From Embleya sp045207785 (lineage in GTDB: Bacteria; Actinomycetota; Actinomycetes; Streptomycetales; Streptomycetaceae): a DNA stretch of 64,000 nucleotides. Both the position numbers and the translations under genes were made by a program. Numbering within the stretch: position 1 is the stretch's first letter; each line of letters begins with the position of its first letter. This document shows positions 1 through 7,497 of the stretch, one piece after another. The stretch is from the NCBI RefSeq assembly GCF_045207785.1, contig NZ_CP108776.1:1302001-1366000 (forward strand), written 5' to 3'. The notes under the pieces were generated by a model. That model saw nothing but the letters and a program-made list of their open reading frames with translations. It was not told where the DNA came from and searched no databases.

Positions 1-96
1 GACGGACGCCAGGCCCAGCGCCACGGTGCCGAGCAGGCCCACCGACCCCTGCCGCAGGCCCTTGTCGGCCGCTCGAGACGCTTCGGCGATGCTCAT
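1..96 (-). CDS. APC-family amino acid permease, N-terminus only
   Basis: Only the first 32 codons lie in the window; the gene continues past the left edge. The peptide starts MSIAEASRAADKGLRQ and goes into the small, glycine-rich first segment (GLLGTVALGLASV) usual at the head of actinobacterial amino acid-polyamine-organocation permeases, secondary transporters of the cytoplasmic membrane. The ATG at 94-96 is preceded by GGAGAG, which fixes the start. It is divergent from the TetR gene at 313, so the TetR protein is its likely regulator. The family call rests on this short stretch alone; the substrate is unknown. Confidence 0.6.
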   Translation of the reverse strand, partial: MSIAEASRAADKGLRQGSVGLLGTVALGLASV

Positions 97-312
97 GCGC
101 TCTCCAGGTGCGAGGGGGGTCGTTTCTTTGAACGCACAGTCAAATAACTCACAACCCACCGGTCAAGACCCGTTTCCATGACCGGCGTGCAACCCTCGGT
201 GATATTCTGAAGAACCTTCAAGGAATCCAAAAGAATCCAGAGGATTCCCACACCCTCCCTCCCAAGGAACCCCGAAGAACCCGACCCCCTCCCCCAGGGC
301 AGAATCAACCCC
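97..312. promoter_or_regulatory. Divergent intergenic region, permease / TetR regulator
   Basis: The 216 bases between the permease start and the TetR start are richer in A/T than the flanking genes, especially around 135-235, and must hold promoters for both directions. I see no clean palindrome that I would call the TetR operator. Confidence 0.4.
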
Positions 313-924
313 ATGGCCAGACGCAAGGACCAGGAGGGCCGCCGCGCCCAGATCGCCGCGGCGACGGAGCGCGCCGTCCTCAACCGCGGCCTCGCCGACC
401 TCCGCCTGCGGGACATCGCCGACGAGGCGGGCCTGACCTCGGGCGCGGTCCTGTACTACTACGAGGCCGTCGAGGACCTCCTCCAGGAGACCTACCGCAA
501 CGCCATCGACCGCTTCTGCCGGCAACGCGAACACGCCGTCGACCAACTCACCGACGCCCGCGACCGCCTACGCACGGTCATCTCCACCGGCGTGGCCACC
601 GGCCCGGAGGACACCCTCCCCCGCCTCCTCTTCGAGTTCTGGCCGATGAGCCTGCGCGACCCACGCGTGGCCGCCCTCGACAACACCCTCACCGAGCGCC
701 AGATCGCGGTCTACTACGGCGTCTTCGTCCTCGGCGAGGCCCAGGGCCACTTCCACCTGACCGACACGCCCCGCCAACTCGCCGAAAACTTCGTCGGCCT
801 CGAGGACGGCCGCCAGATGGACGTCCTGTCCGGCCGCCTCACCCGAACCCAGATCCTCCGAGCCCTACACAGCCAGGCCAAGTCCGTCACCGGCTGCAAC
901 CTGACCCCACCCCCGCCCGGGTAA
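313..924 (+). CDS. TetR-family transcriptional regulator
   Basis: 203 residues, usual TetR length. The N-terminal third holds the helix-turn-helix (about residues 30-55, with DIADEAGLTSGAVLYYYEAV), where the recognition helix ends in the typical YYY/YF pattern. The rest is the variable ligand-binding helical domain, most like the BetI-type C-terminal group. Proteins of this kind bind DNA as dimers and are released by a small ligand. It is transcribed away from the partial amino acid permease, so control of that permease and of itself is the simplest reading. The C-terminal tail is proline-rich. The ligand is unknown. Confidence 0.85.
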   Translation: MARRKDQEGRRAQIAAATERAVLNRGLADLRLRDIADEAGLTSGAVLYYYEAVEDLLQETYRNAIDRFCRQREHAVDQLTDARDRLRTVISTGVATGPEDTLPRLLFEFWPMSLRDPRVAALDNTLTERQIAVYYGVFVLGEAQGHFHLTDTPRQLAENFVGLEDGRQMDVLSGRLTRTQILRALHSQAKSVTGCNLTPPPPG

Positions 925-989
925 GCCCTCACCTGGATGTTTGATATGGTTCTCCACGTCGCCGCAGCAAAACAAGCGGAGACCACCCA

Positions 990-1073
990 GTCCGGGTGGC
1001 GGAATTGGCAGACGCGCTAGCTTGAGGTGCTAGTGCCCGAAAGGGCTTGGGGGTTCAAGTCCCCCCTCGGACA
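990..1073 (+). tRNA. tRNA-Leu (anticodon GAG)
   Basis: An 84-base class II tRNA. The acceptor GTCCGGG (990-996) pairs with CTCGGAC (1066-1072), with one G-T wobble, leaving A at 1073. The anticodon stem is CTAGC/GCTAG with loop TTGAGGT, which gives anticodon GAG for CUC codons. A variable arm (GCCCGAAAGGGC) and a T arm (GGGGG-TTCAAGT-CCCCC) follow. CCA is not encoded. The 3' half coincides with the C-terminal codons of a recombinase remnant on the other strand, so this gene looks like an old integration site. Confidence 0.95.
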
Positions 1074-1650
1074 CAGACCATAACCCCAACTTGTGCGGGT
1101 CGAAGCTTGCTTCGACCCGCACTTGTTGCGTTCCGGGGTCGTACGTGAGTTGTAGGTCAAGGGCGTCGTAGGTGCCTGCCTTGAGCTGTGGTTCCGCCTC
1201 GGCGAGTGCGGCCGGAATGTCCCCGATCTCACGCACGAGGGCTTCCACCTCCTCCCTCTCCATGCGTCGACCACCCGTGAGGCTGTGGGTGCGAGCGAGG
1301 GCTTGGGCGCGGGTGGCTTGAACCTCTGCGGTCCAGGTCGCAATCAGCTGGGGGTCGGTGCCGGCTTCGAGGGCCGCGCGATAGTGGGTAAGTTTTCAGT
1401 CACAGTCGGTGATCACCAGAGCTGCCTCCTTCGCTGCGAGGGATTGGTCGGGGTCGGGCTGTGCGGTGTACATCTGCTCGATGGTGTCGGCGAGGCGCTC
1501 GGGGGCGAAGACTTCGGCGAGCCAGGCGTCGAGCGGCTTGATGAGGTCCCACTCGGCGACATAGACGTTGTCCGAATGTTGGACCCGGCCGGCGAGCGCG
1601 TACTCCTTGGGGAAGCGGCACCGGTAGTAGAGGAGCCCCTTGCTCTGCTG
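1030..1650 (-). pseudogene. Serine recombinase C-terminal remnant ending in tRNA-Leu
   Basis: One frame carries a stretch resembling the C-terminal part of actinobacterial large serine recombinases: LLYYRCRFPKEYALAG, NVYVAEWDLIKPLDAWL, then AALVITDCD. An in-frame TGA stop at 1396-1398 interrupts it. The same frame continues with THYRAALEAGTDPQLIATW and EALVREIGDIPAALAEAEP up to a GGLEPPSPFGH tail. That tail is encoded by the antisense of the tRNA-Leu T arm. The catalytic domain is missing, and the 5' side abuts unrelated debris near 1650. I infer a decayed integrase whose element used the tRNA as attachment site. The family assignment is from memory of related proteins. Confidence 0.7.
1093..1122. 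repeat. 30-base near-perfect palindrome beside tRNA-Leu
   Basis: GTGCGGGTCGAA (1093-1104) and TTCGACCCGCAC (1111-1122) are exact inverse complements around the loop GCTTGC. The site lies 20 bases past the tRNA end and inside the recombinase remnant, where it encodes VRVEASFDPH on the minus strand. It could fold as a terminator for the tRNA transcript, although no T run follows, or be a recombinase-associated site. Confidence 0.6.
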
Positions 1651-1654
1651 GCCC

Positions 1655-2112
1655 AACTGGGGCCCCGCCGCCAAACTCGCAGGGCGTACCTCCGCGGCGA
1701 TGGCCCTGACGAGCGTCAACGGAACGCTGTACTGCGCCGCCCGCGGCCGCGACACCGACACCGACAACGGCGTCTACGTCGCCCGACTCACCGGCACCAC
1801 CTGGAGCGGCTTCACCCAGATCCCCGGCTACAAGACCAACCGCGCCCCGGCACTGGCCGCGAAGTCCGGCAGGCTCCCATCGCCGTCGTCGGTCTGGGCG
1901 GCGAGATCTGGGTCGGGATCTACGACGGCACCACCTGGTCGTCGACGAACCTCGGCGGCACCACCGACAGCGCCCCGTCCCTGACCAACCGAAACAGCGT
2001 CATGTACTGCGCGGTACGCACCCTGGACGGGAAGATCGCCCTCAACTCCTTCAACGGCACCGCCTGGACCGGCTTCGACCAGACGGTCCCCGGCGCGACC
2101 ACGTCCAGCGTG
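1655..2112 (+). pseudogene. Beta-propeller repeat protein fragment, frameshifted
   Basis: Repeated units with the look of lectin-like beta-propeller blades can be read here: NGTLYCAARGRDTD, TGTTWSGFTQIPGYKTNRAP, DGTTWSSTNLGGTTDSAPSL, LDGKIALNSFNGTAWTGF. Each has the Trp-x-x-(Phe) plus APAL/APSL signature of extracellular blade repeats. The first two are in the frame starting near 1655; the frame shifts around 1870-1885 and the rest continue in another frame. There is no signal peptide or proper start, and about three blades remain. Both ends abut other gene remnants, so I read it as a broken insertion product. Confidence 0.6.
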
Positions 2113-2781
2113 GTCAGGCGCTTGGTCTTGCGCCAGTTCGGCGACCTGACCCCGGGCGTGTAGCGGGACGTCCTGTTGAAGCAGGCGCAGGCCGCGTGGG
2201 ACGAACGCAATCCCGAACTGATGCGGGAACTGGCCGAGGCCGTGCTGACGGGGCCGTGGACGTTGCCGTCGTCGGTTCTTGCCGAGGCTGCACTACAGGA
2301 AGCCCGCGCGCACGCGATGCTCACCGGCAACCTGGGCGCGGTGGAGCTCCGGCTCGGTAAGGCCCAGGAACTCTTCACGCGCCACGCCGATCAGCGAGCC
2401 GACGGCGGCTCGGCCCTGAGTCCGCACTACGCCCCCGCTCTCTTCGGCATGCAGACGGCCATCTGCCTGGCAGAGGCCGGCAAGCCGGGACGAGCCACGG
2501 ACGGGTATCGCGCCCACCTCACACCGACGGCTTTCTCACAGCGCGACTACGGGTACTTCCTCGCCCTGATGGCCGGCACTCTGGCCGCCGCGGGCGAGCG
2601 GACCCAGGCGGTCGAGGCCGGGCATGAAGCGCTCAGCATCGCCGGCGCGACCGATTCTGTCCGGACGTACCGGGAGGTGGTGCGTCTCCTACGTCGCCTG
2701 GAGCCGTGGTGCGCGCATGTGAGCATCCGCGAACTGCGCGCGCAAATCGAGGCGAAACCGATCAGCGTCAGCGGTGGGTAG
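2104..2781 (+). pseudogene. Helix-turn-helix regulator, C-terminal half only
   Basis: The frame from about 2104 carries RLVLRQFGDLTPGV, a TAG stop at 2161-2163, then in the same frame RDVLLKQAQAAWDERNP and a helical region ending at 2781. It resembles the C-terminal, TPR-like half of XRE-family Streptomyces regulators (WTLPSSVLAEAALQEARAHA, PALFGMQTAICLAEAG, FSQRDYGYFLALMAGTLAA). In relatives a tyrosine would be expected where TAG now stands. No N-terminal DNA-binding domain is present. A TTG at 2176 could start a 201-residue product, but I regard the gene as dead. Confidence 0.6.
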
Positions 2782-3604
2782 TCACCCACTCGGCGACGGT
2801 CGCAGCCACCTGCGCCTGCCAGCGCTGGGTCTGCGGGTCGGCGTACTGGGGGTCGTCGTGTACCGCGAACCCGTGCTGAGCTCCGTCCAGTTCGACGAGT
2901 TCGGCCTTCCCGCCGAGCTGTTGAACGTAGCGGCGCGAGCTGTCGACCGGGATAAAGGTGTCGCCGGTGCCGTGGACGAACAGCGTGGGGATGCCGATCG
3001 CGCCGAGTTCTTCGTGCGGGCGGAGATGGAAGACCTCGTTCAGGAGCGGGCGCCCGAGGCGGAACGTCGGCGAGTGGGCGACGAAGCAGCGCTCGGTCAG
3101 TGCCTGGCCTGCGTCGGCGTCGATGTGGTCGTCGTTCCAGTACGGCTTGTCGGTGACGAAGCGCTTCTTGTAGTCGAGCAGCGGGTTGAACAGGATCAGG
3201 CTGCGAAGCGTGCCAGGGTGACGGGCAGCGTAGAGCGCGCTGACGCCGCCGCCGAAGCTTGCACCGATCAGGTGCACCCGGCCACCCGCCGTTTCGTTCA
3301 CGACGTCGACGGCAGCGCGGATGTCGTTGACGATTCCTGCGAGGGTCAGGTCCTCCTGGCGGCCGGCGCTTTCGCCGTGTCCACGGAAATCGAACCGCAG
3401 GGAGGCGAAACCCGCTTCCGCCAGGCCCCCGGCGAGGCGACCGAAGAAGCCGCCCTCCTCACGAGTGACCCCGCCGCCGTGCACCAGCACCACGACGCCC
3501 AACGGGTCTCGATCCGGGCGAACCAAGGTGCCCTGGAGACGGAGGCCGTCCAGGCTTCGAAAGGTCACGCGCGGGTCGATGGACGCGATGCCTGATTGAG
3601 CCAT
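2768..3604 (-). CDS. Alpha/beta hydrolase
   Basis: 278 residues with the alpha/beta hydrolase fold. The oxyanion-side HGGG sits near residue 43, the nucleophile elbow is GASFGG with Ser near 115, the acid is the Asp in HGTGDTF and the His is in GAQHGF near the C-terminus. There is no signal peptide, so it is a cytoplasmic serine hydrolase of dipeptidyl-peptidase/acyl-esterase type; the substrate cannot be read. The ATG at 3602-3604 has GGAGG nine bases upstream. Its 3' end overlaps the end of the regulator remnant on the other strand by 14 bases. It is a lone intact gene between two decay zones. Confidence 0.85.
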   Translation of the reverse strand: MAQSGIASIDPRVTFRSLDGLRLQGTLVRPDRDPLGVVVLVHGGGVTREEGGFFGRLAGGLAEAGFASLRFDFRGHGESAGRQEDLTLAGIVNDIRAAVDVVNETAGGRVHLIGASFGGGVSALYAARHPGTLRSLILFNPLLDYKKRFVTDKPYWNDDHIDADAGQALTERCFVAHSPTFRLGRPLLNEVFHLRPHEELGAIGIPTLFVHGTGDTFIPVDSSRRYVQQLGGKAELVELDGAQHGFAVHDDPQYADPQTQRWQAQVAATVAEWVTTHR

Positions 3605-3658
3605 CGGAAGAACCTCCGCAAACAGAGTTCGGTGCCAAAGGTCGAACTGTGGAAGTGG

Positions 3659-3850
3659 TCAGCAGGGTGAGCGTACGTGAGAGAGGAACAGGCTCATGGC
3701 GGCCGGCGAGAACACGGCATAGCCCAGCTCCGGCGTCTTCGAGTCCCGGATCCGCACGTCCGCAGCCACAAGTGCAATCTGTACGCATTGACCGCCGTTG
3801 GCGTTGCTGTGGCTGCTCGTTCGCCACAGCCCGGCGGCAGCTTCTCTGGC
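3659..3850 (-). pseudogene. DUF397 protein fragment
   Basis: A minus-strand frame reads LWRTSSHSNANGGQCVQIAL, then VRIRDSKTPELGYAVFSPAA, ending at a TGA at 3659-3661. These are the hallmarks of the DUF397 family (WrkSSyS, nGgqCVeVa, vRDSK), small Streptomyces proteins usually paired with an XRE regulator. No start codon lies in frame with the tryptophan, and the upstream sequence is another remnant, so the 5' end is lost. A broken DUF397-partner regulator also lies nearby at 2104-2781, though on the other strand. Confidence 0.6.
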
Positions 3851-3854
3851 GGCG

Positions 3855-4010
3855 GCCGAGCTCGGGGACGAACCGGTGGTGGGCGGCCAAGGCCGCGGGC
3901 GAAGCCATCGCCGCCGCTTCGGCGATCACCGCGTGGTCGATGCGGTCGGTGAGGAGATCGACGATCCAGGTCGCCCGCAGCCTGCGCGCCGACAACCGGG
4001 GCAGCCGTGC
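3855..4010 (-). pseudogene. Possible integrase C-terminal fragment
   Basis: A minus-strand frame reads RLSARRLRATWIVDLLTD then DHAVIAEAAAMASPAALA and HHRFVPELG. This looks like the last helices of actinobacterial tyrosine recombinase-like proteins, whose final Arg-x-Thr-Trp stretch precedes a short tail. Only about 50 residues can be recognised, with no catalytic tyrosine, and flanking codons are not conserved in character. I consider it debris of a mobile element; the identification is tentative. Confidence 0.35.
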
Positions 4011-4234
4011 CTCGGAGCGGGATCGCGCGCAGCAGTTGCTGATCAGGTTCCGCGAGGAGGCCACTTTGCGTCCGGCCTGAAAAGCGGCAAGTGAGCCGCG
4101 CGGTCGACGAGTTCCGCGCCAACTGCCCCTCCCCCAAAGCCCGACAGACGAGCAACCGGCCCCGACCCGGCGGATCGAACACGACGGCACCCGCGCCCGT
4201 CACGCGAAAGTCCGTTCCGCGCGCGGAGGCGATC

Positions 4235-4390
4235 TCACCGGGCGCGAGCCCGCAACCCGTGGCCGGCCTGCCAGGCGGCGACCGGGAGGGCAACGGCGAT
4301 GTGCGCCTTGCCGACCCCTGGCGGGCCGATGAGGGCGAGCGTTTCGCCTATCGCGGGCCCGGATTCGCAGACCGCCACATTGCCCACTTA
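4235..4390 (-). pseudogene. IstB-like IS21 helper ATPase fragment
   Basis: Between a TAA just upstream of 4385 and a TGA at 4235-4237, the minus strand encodes about 48 residues. They include GETLALIGPPGVGKAHIAVA and AAWQAGHGL. The Walker A motif GPPGVGK with its flanks is characteristic of IstB, the ATP-binding transposition helper of IS21-family elements (usual length about 250). The rest of IstB and its IstA partner are absent. With the fragments at 3659 and 3855 it shows repeated insertion and loss here. Confidence 0.55.
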
Positions 4391-4481
4391 TGCTCCGCGC
4401 GCCCACGCGTCCAGGCTGGTTCGGCACCCGGGGTCCTTGGTAGTCTCGCCGAACCTGGACGATGTGCCTGCGGGGAGTGTT

Positions 4482-5066
4482 GTGAGCAACCAACCGAAAT
4501 GGGCCTGGTGGGTCGTTGGGATCGTGATTCCCGTGGCGGGGATCCTGGTGTCGATCCAACTGGCCACGGAGTCGGATTCCGACGGCAAGTCGCAGACGAC
4601 GAACACCGCTGTCCCAGCACCCGCAGCGTCCGGCGGCGCGAACCCGGCGCCCGCGACCGGCCCCACGGCCTCGCAGGCCGCGAGCGGGCCCGCGAAGGTG
4701 CTGGCCGGACCGATGAAGATCACGCTCAAGCCGGGGGCCGACTCCATCGACCTGGACAGCCCGTCGCCTGTTCCCCAACCCGGGGAGAAGGGCGCCGACG
4801 CGACGGTCGGATTCAACCTCCCGGACCTGACGCTCGGCCCGCTGCATTCCGGCAACGTCGTGGCGATCGCCCCGCCCCAAGGCCCCGGTCCGACCCGTGA
4901 CGAGTGCAACCAGGCCATCGCCAAACGCGGCACCTACACGAGCGGCGAACTGGCCCAGGACATGCGCGTGTGCCTCCAGACCGAGGAAGGCCACACGGCC
5001 TACCTGCGCATCACCAGCGTGCCCACCCGCACCGCGCTCACGTTCGAAGCCACCGTCTGGGAATGA
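4482..5066 (+). CDS. Membrane-anchored protein of unknown function
   Basis: 194 residues from the GTG at 4482, which has GGGGAG four bases upstream; the open frame extends further 5' but without coding character. Residues 6-27 (WAWWVVGIVIPVAGILVSIQ) are one membrane segment. A Pro/Ala/Thr-rich linker follows, then a C-terminal domain of about 110 residues containing DECNQAIAKRG and GHTAYLRITSVP. The layout suggests a short cytoplasmic tail and a domain outside the membrane, with two cysteines that may pair. Similar single-pass proteins are common in Streptomyces, but I cannot name the family. It stands alone between remnants and noncoding sequence. Confidence 0.7.
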   Translation: MSNQPKWAWWVVGIVIPVAGILVSIQLATESDSDGKSQTTNTAVPAPAASGGANPAPATGPTASQAASGPAKVLAGPMKITLKPGADSIDLDSPSPVPQPGEKGADATVGFNLPDLTLGPLHSGNVVAIAPPQGPGPTRDECNQAIAKRGTYTSGELAQDMRVCLQTEEGHTAYLRITSVPTRTALTFEATVWE

Positions 5067-5336
5067 CCCGCAACCCGGCGCAACAAGGCCAGGGCGACGG
5101 GCGGCGGTCACGACGGCCCGCCAACCCCGCCGCCGCATGCGGCGCCGCACTCCGGGGCGCCTGACGATCGCCTACGACCGGACGAAGACGGTGGCGCGTC
5201 GGCACGTCGACCAGCGGCCGGCGGCCACCGCCTTCCGCCGCCGCACACTCACCAAGCAGCAGAGAGCCGATCCACACCCGCCAACGCATCAGAAGCTGTC
5301 CGCGCTTATCCGTACGCGGCTGGGGACGTCAGACGT

Positions 5337-5741
5337 TCAGCTGTACACCGACACCGCATCGACCACGACTGGCTGTTCGTCGCCCTGAAGCTCCGAGCCG
5401 TTCTCGACCGGGTTCGTCGGTCGCTGTCGGTGGAGGTAGGCGATCACGCGTCGGGTCGAGGGCGCGCGGACCCGGGCCGCCAGGGCACGGACGTCGCGTT
5501 CACGGAACGGGGCGTCGACGCCGAGCCACGACACCAGGGTCCGCACGACGGCGACACCGCCCACGTAGGATTCGCCGCTGGTGACGTTCACCGGCGACAG
5601 CGCGACGAACGCCGCGAGCACCGCGCGGGCCTCGGGCGTCGGCGCCGGCAGATCCGCAGGCCCCGGCGACGGGAGGAGGCTCCAGTCGCGATCCACCGTG
5701 AACAACGTCCGCTGAACCGAGTCCACCAAGTGCTCCGACAC
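5337..5741 (-). CDS. Hypothetical protein
   Basis: 134 residues if the GTG at 5739-5741 is used; the longer frame upstream (to 5951) reads as low-complexity arginine-rich sequence and is probably not translated. From this start the codons have the strong G/C third positions of real genes. The protein has SEHLVDSVQRTLFTVDRDWS, a proline-rich link, and a helical region AFVALSPVNVTSGESYVGGV, with no membrane segment. No clear ribosome site is visible. It may be the remains of a larger gene, as its neighbours on both sides are partly decayed. I do not recognise the family. Confidence 0.4.
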   Translation of the reverse strand: MSEHLVDSVQRTLFTVDRDWSLLPSPGPADLPAPTPEARAVLAAFVALSPVNVTSGESYVGGVAVVRTLVSWLGVDAPFRERDVRALAARVRAPSTRRVIAYLHRQRPTNPVENGSELQGDEQPVVVDAVSVYS

Positions 5742-5838
5742 CGGTCGATCGCGTGATGTCCGGCGACGGGCGGTACGCTCCCGCGTCGCCGGACCGGACT
5801 GGTCGTGCGGGGCGAAACCCAGGACACGGCGGAGGTGC

Positions 5839-7071
5839 TCAGTCGATGGGCCATGGCGCCGGCGAACGTGAGTTGGGTGTGCGGGCCGGATCGCGGACCG
5901 TACTCGCGCACGTACACCAGACAGCGCCCGAATCCGCGGCGAAAACGGCATCCGTTGGGGCGGACGCCGTACTCCAGCCGTAGATGTGATCCAAGGCGTC
6001 GATCTCGTCCCAGCCCGACAGCCGCTTGCCGTACGCGGTCGTCCACACCGGGTGCTGCTTGCGGAAGTTGCTCATGAACACGTCGACGAGCTCGTTCTGC
6101 TGCGCGTACTGGACGCCCGCCACGAAGCGGACGATGGCCTCGACGTCGGCCTGCTGCCCGTCCGCCGCACCGAGCACCTCGAAGCCGTTCGTGTCCACCT
6201 GCAGGTACGAGAGTTCGCGTACGTCGGCGACCGCTCCCGCGCGCTGCGGCAGCCAACCGAGGCTTTCGCGCGCCGCGTCCCCGCCAACGGTCTGGTCGAG
6301 GGCGAGCGCGTCGGCGAACGGTGCGCCGAGCTCCGCGCGGGCGTCCTCCAGGGGCCACGACTGCGGCTCGCCGTCGACCCCGGCCGCCGCTCCGGCCGCC
6401 GCCGCGAGATCACGTACCAGGACCGCGGATTCGGCAACACCGTGCCACAGGCTGCCGGCGGGCGCCTTCTCGACGGTGGCGACGAACAGGTCGGCCAGGT
6501 CGTCGACGTGCACCATCGGCCAGTGCACGGCCTCCTCGCCGACGTACGTCGGAGTCCCGTGCTTGCGAGCGAGGTCGACGAGCAGCGCGGGTATGCCGCC
6601 GCCGTTTCCGTGCACGATGCCGGGGCGGATCACCGTTGCCCGCACGCCGTCGTCGGCCGTGTCGAGCACCTGGCGCTCGATTGCCGGGCGGTATCCGACG
6701 ATCGGCAGCGGGTTGACCGGGGCGTTCTCGTCGGCGGTGTCCGGGCCGGTGGCGCCGAGGACCCATACGCCGCTCGCGTACACGAACGCGCGCCCGGTGC
6801 CGCGCAGCGGGTCGGTGAGCGCGGTGACCGCCGCGGCGTCTACCGCGGCGTCGCCGGTCGGGGGTGCGAGGTTGACGACGGCGTCGATGTCGGAGGTGAC
6901 TGCGCGGGTGAGTGAGGCGGGGTCGGCCAGGTCTCCGACGCGCTGCTCGTGTCCGGCGTCCGGGCGGTCGGCGGCACGTACCAGCGCGACCACCTGGTGA
7001 CCGGCGTCGGCCAGGTGCGCGGAGACGGCGGAGCCGATGTAGCCGGAGGCGCCGATGAGAAGGACCTTCAC
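5839..7071 (-). CDS. NAD-dependent epimerase/dehydratase with C-terminal SnoaL-like domain
   Basis: 410 residues from the GTG at 7069-7071. Residues 1-270 form an extended-SDR Rossmann protein: VKVLLIGASGYIGSAVSAHL with the GASGYIG dinucleotide site, PIVGYRPAIERQVLD in place of the usual YxxxK helix, and VHVDDLADLF. From about residue 300 a second domain begins (ADVEAIVRFVAGVQYAQQ, then VWTTAYGKRLSGWDEIDAL). It resembles SgcJ/EcaC/SnoaL-like NTF2-fold proteins, which normally stand alone. The last 50 residues lose that resemblance, so the second domain may be cut short by a frameshift near 5990. The catalytic Tyr-Lys pair of the first domain is not obvious, as in NmrA-like members. Confidence 0.7.
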   Translation of the reverse strand: MKVLLIGASGYIGSAVSAHLADAGHQVVALVRAADRPDAGHEQRVGDLADPASLTRAVTSDIDAVVNLAPPTGDAAVDAAAVTALTDPLRGTGRAFVYASGVWVLGATGPDTADENAPVNPLPIVGYRPAIERQVLDTADDGVRATVIRPGIVHGNGGGIPALLVDLARKHGTPTYVGEEAVHWPMVHVDDLADLFVATVEKAPAGSLWHGVAESAVLVRDLAAAAGAAAGVDGEPQSWPLEDARAELGAPFADALALDQTVGGDAARESLGWLPQRAGAVADVRELSYLQVDTNGFEVLGAADGQQADVEAIVRFVAGVQYAQQNELVDVFMSNFRKQHPVWTTAYGKRLSGWDEIDALDHIYGWSTASAPTDAVFAADSGAVWCTCASTVRDPARTPNSRSPAPWPID

Positions 7072-7140
7072 GGGGATCACCCTTTCGTGGAAGCCGAGCG
7101 CTGCGGTTGAGCGCCGGTCGAAAATTTCGATGTCGAAACA

Positions 7141-7272
7141 GGACACCACTCGGCGAACGAGGAACGCCTCCTCGGCGGCCTGGCCCCCACCGAGCGCAAA
7201 CAACTCGTGCGGCTCCTCCGCACCCTGCTGATCTCCCTCGGCGACCGACCGCAGACACCGACGACGGACTGA
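7141..7272 (+). pseudogene. MarR-family regulator, 3' remnant
   Basis: The frame from 7141 to the TGA at 7270-7272 encodes ERLLGGLAPTERKQLVRLLR and TLLISLGD. This is the last helix pair of MarR-family regulators (typically L..L...E...L..LL..L). There is no upstream start or winged-helix domain. It sits just upstream of the divergent epimerase gene, where a MarR-type regulator of that gene would be expected. Confidence 0.5.
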
Positions 7273-7497
7273 GGCGACCCGCGCCTGGGTGGCGGGGCAT
7301 CCGACGCTCGGAGCGGCACCGAGGCGGCCGGCATGTCCGGCTGAGGCACCGGGGACCGAGGGGGGTCGACATGCTCGACCCCCCTCGCGTGTACTCGTAC
7401 GATCACCGCGTCCACGAACCGCAACCCGACCGGCTCGGCCACCCGCGCCACAACAGACCTCGACAGGCCGCGCGCCCGGGTGGCGGCAGGGGTGTGC

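Noticed and set aside
1030..1263. A separate 77-residue protein ending GGLEPP
   Set aside because: It is the tail of the recombinase remnant read into the antisense of the tRNA; an in-frame stop upstream and no ribosome site argue against an independent gene.
2774..3595. Plus-strand open frame of 273 residues
   Set aside because: It is the antisense of the alpha/beta hydrolase, which has a complete catalytic triad and a ribosome site.
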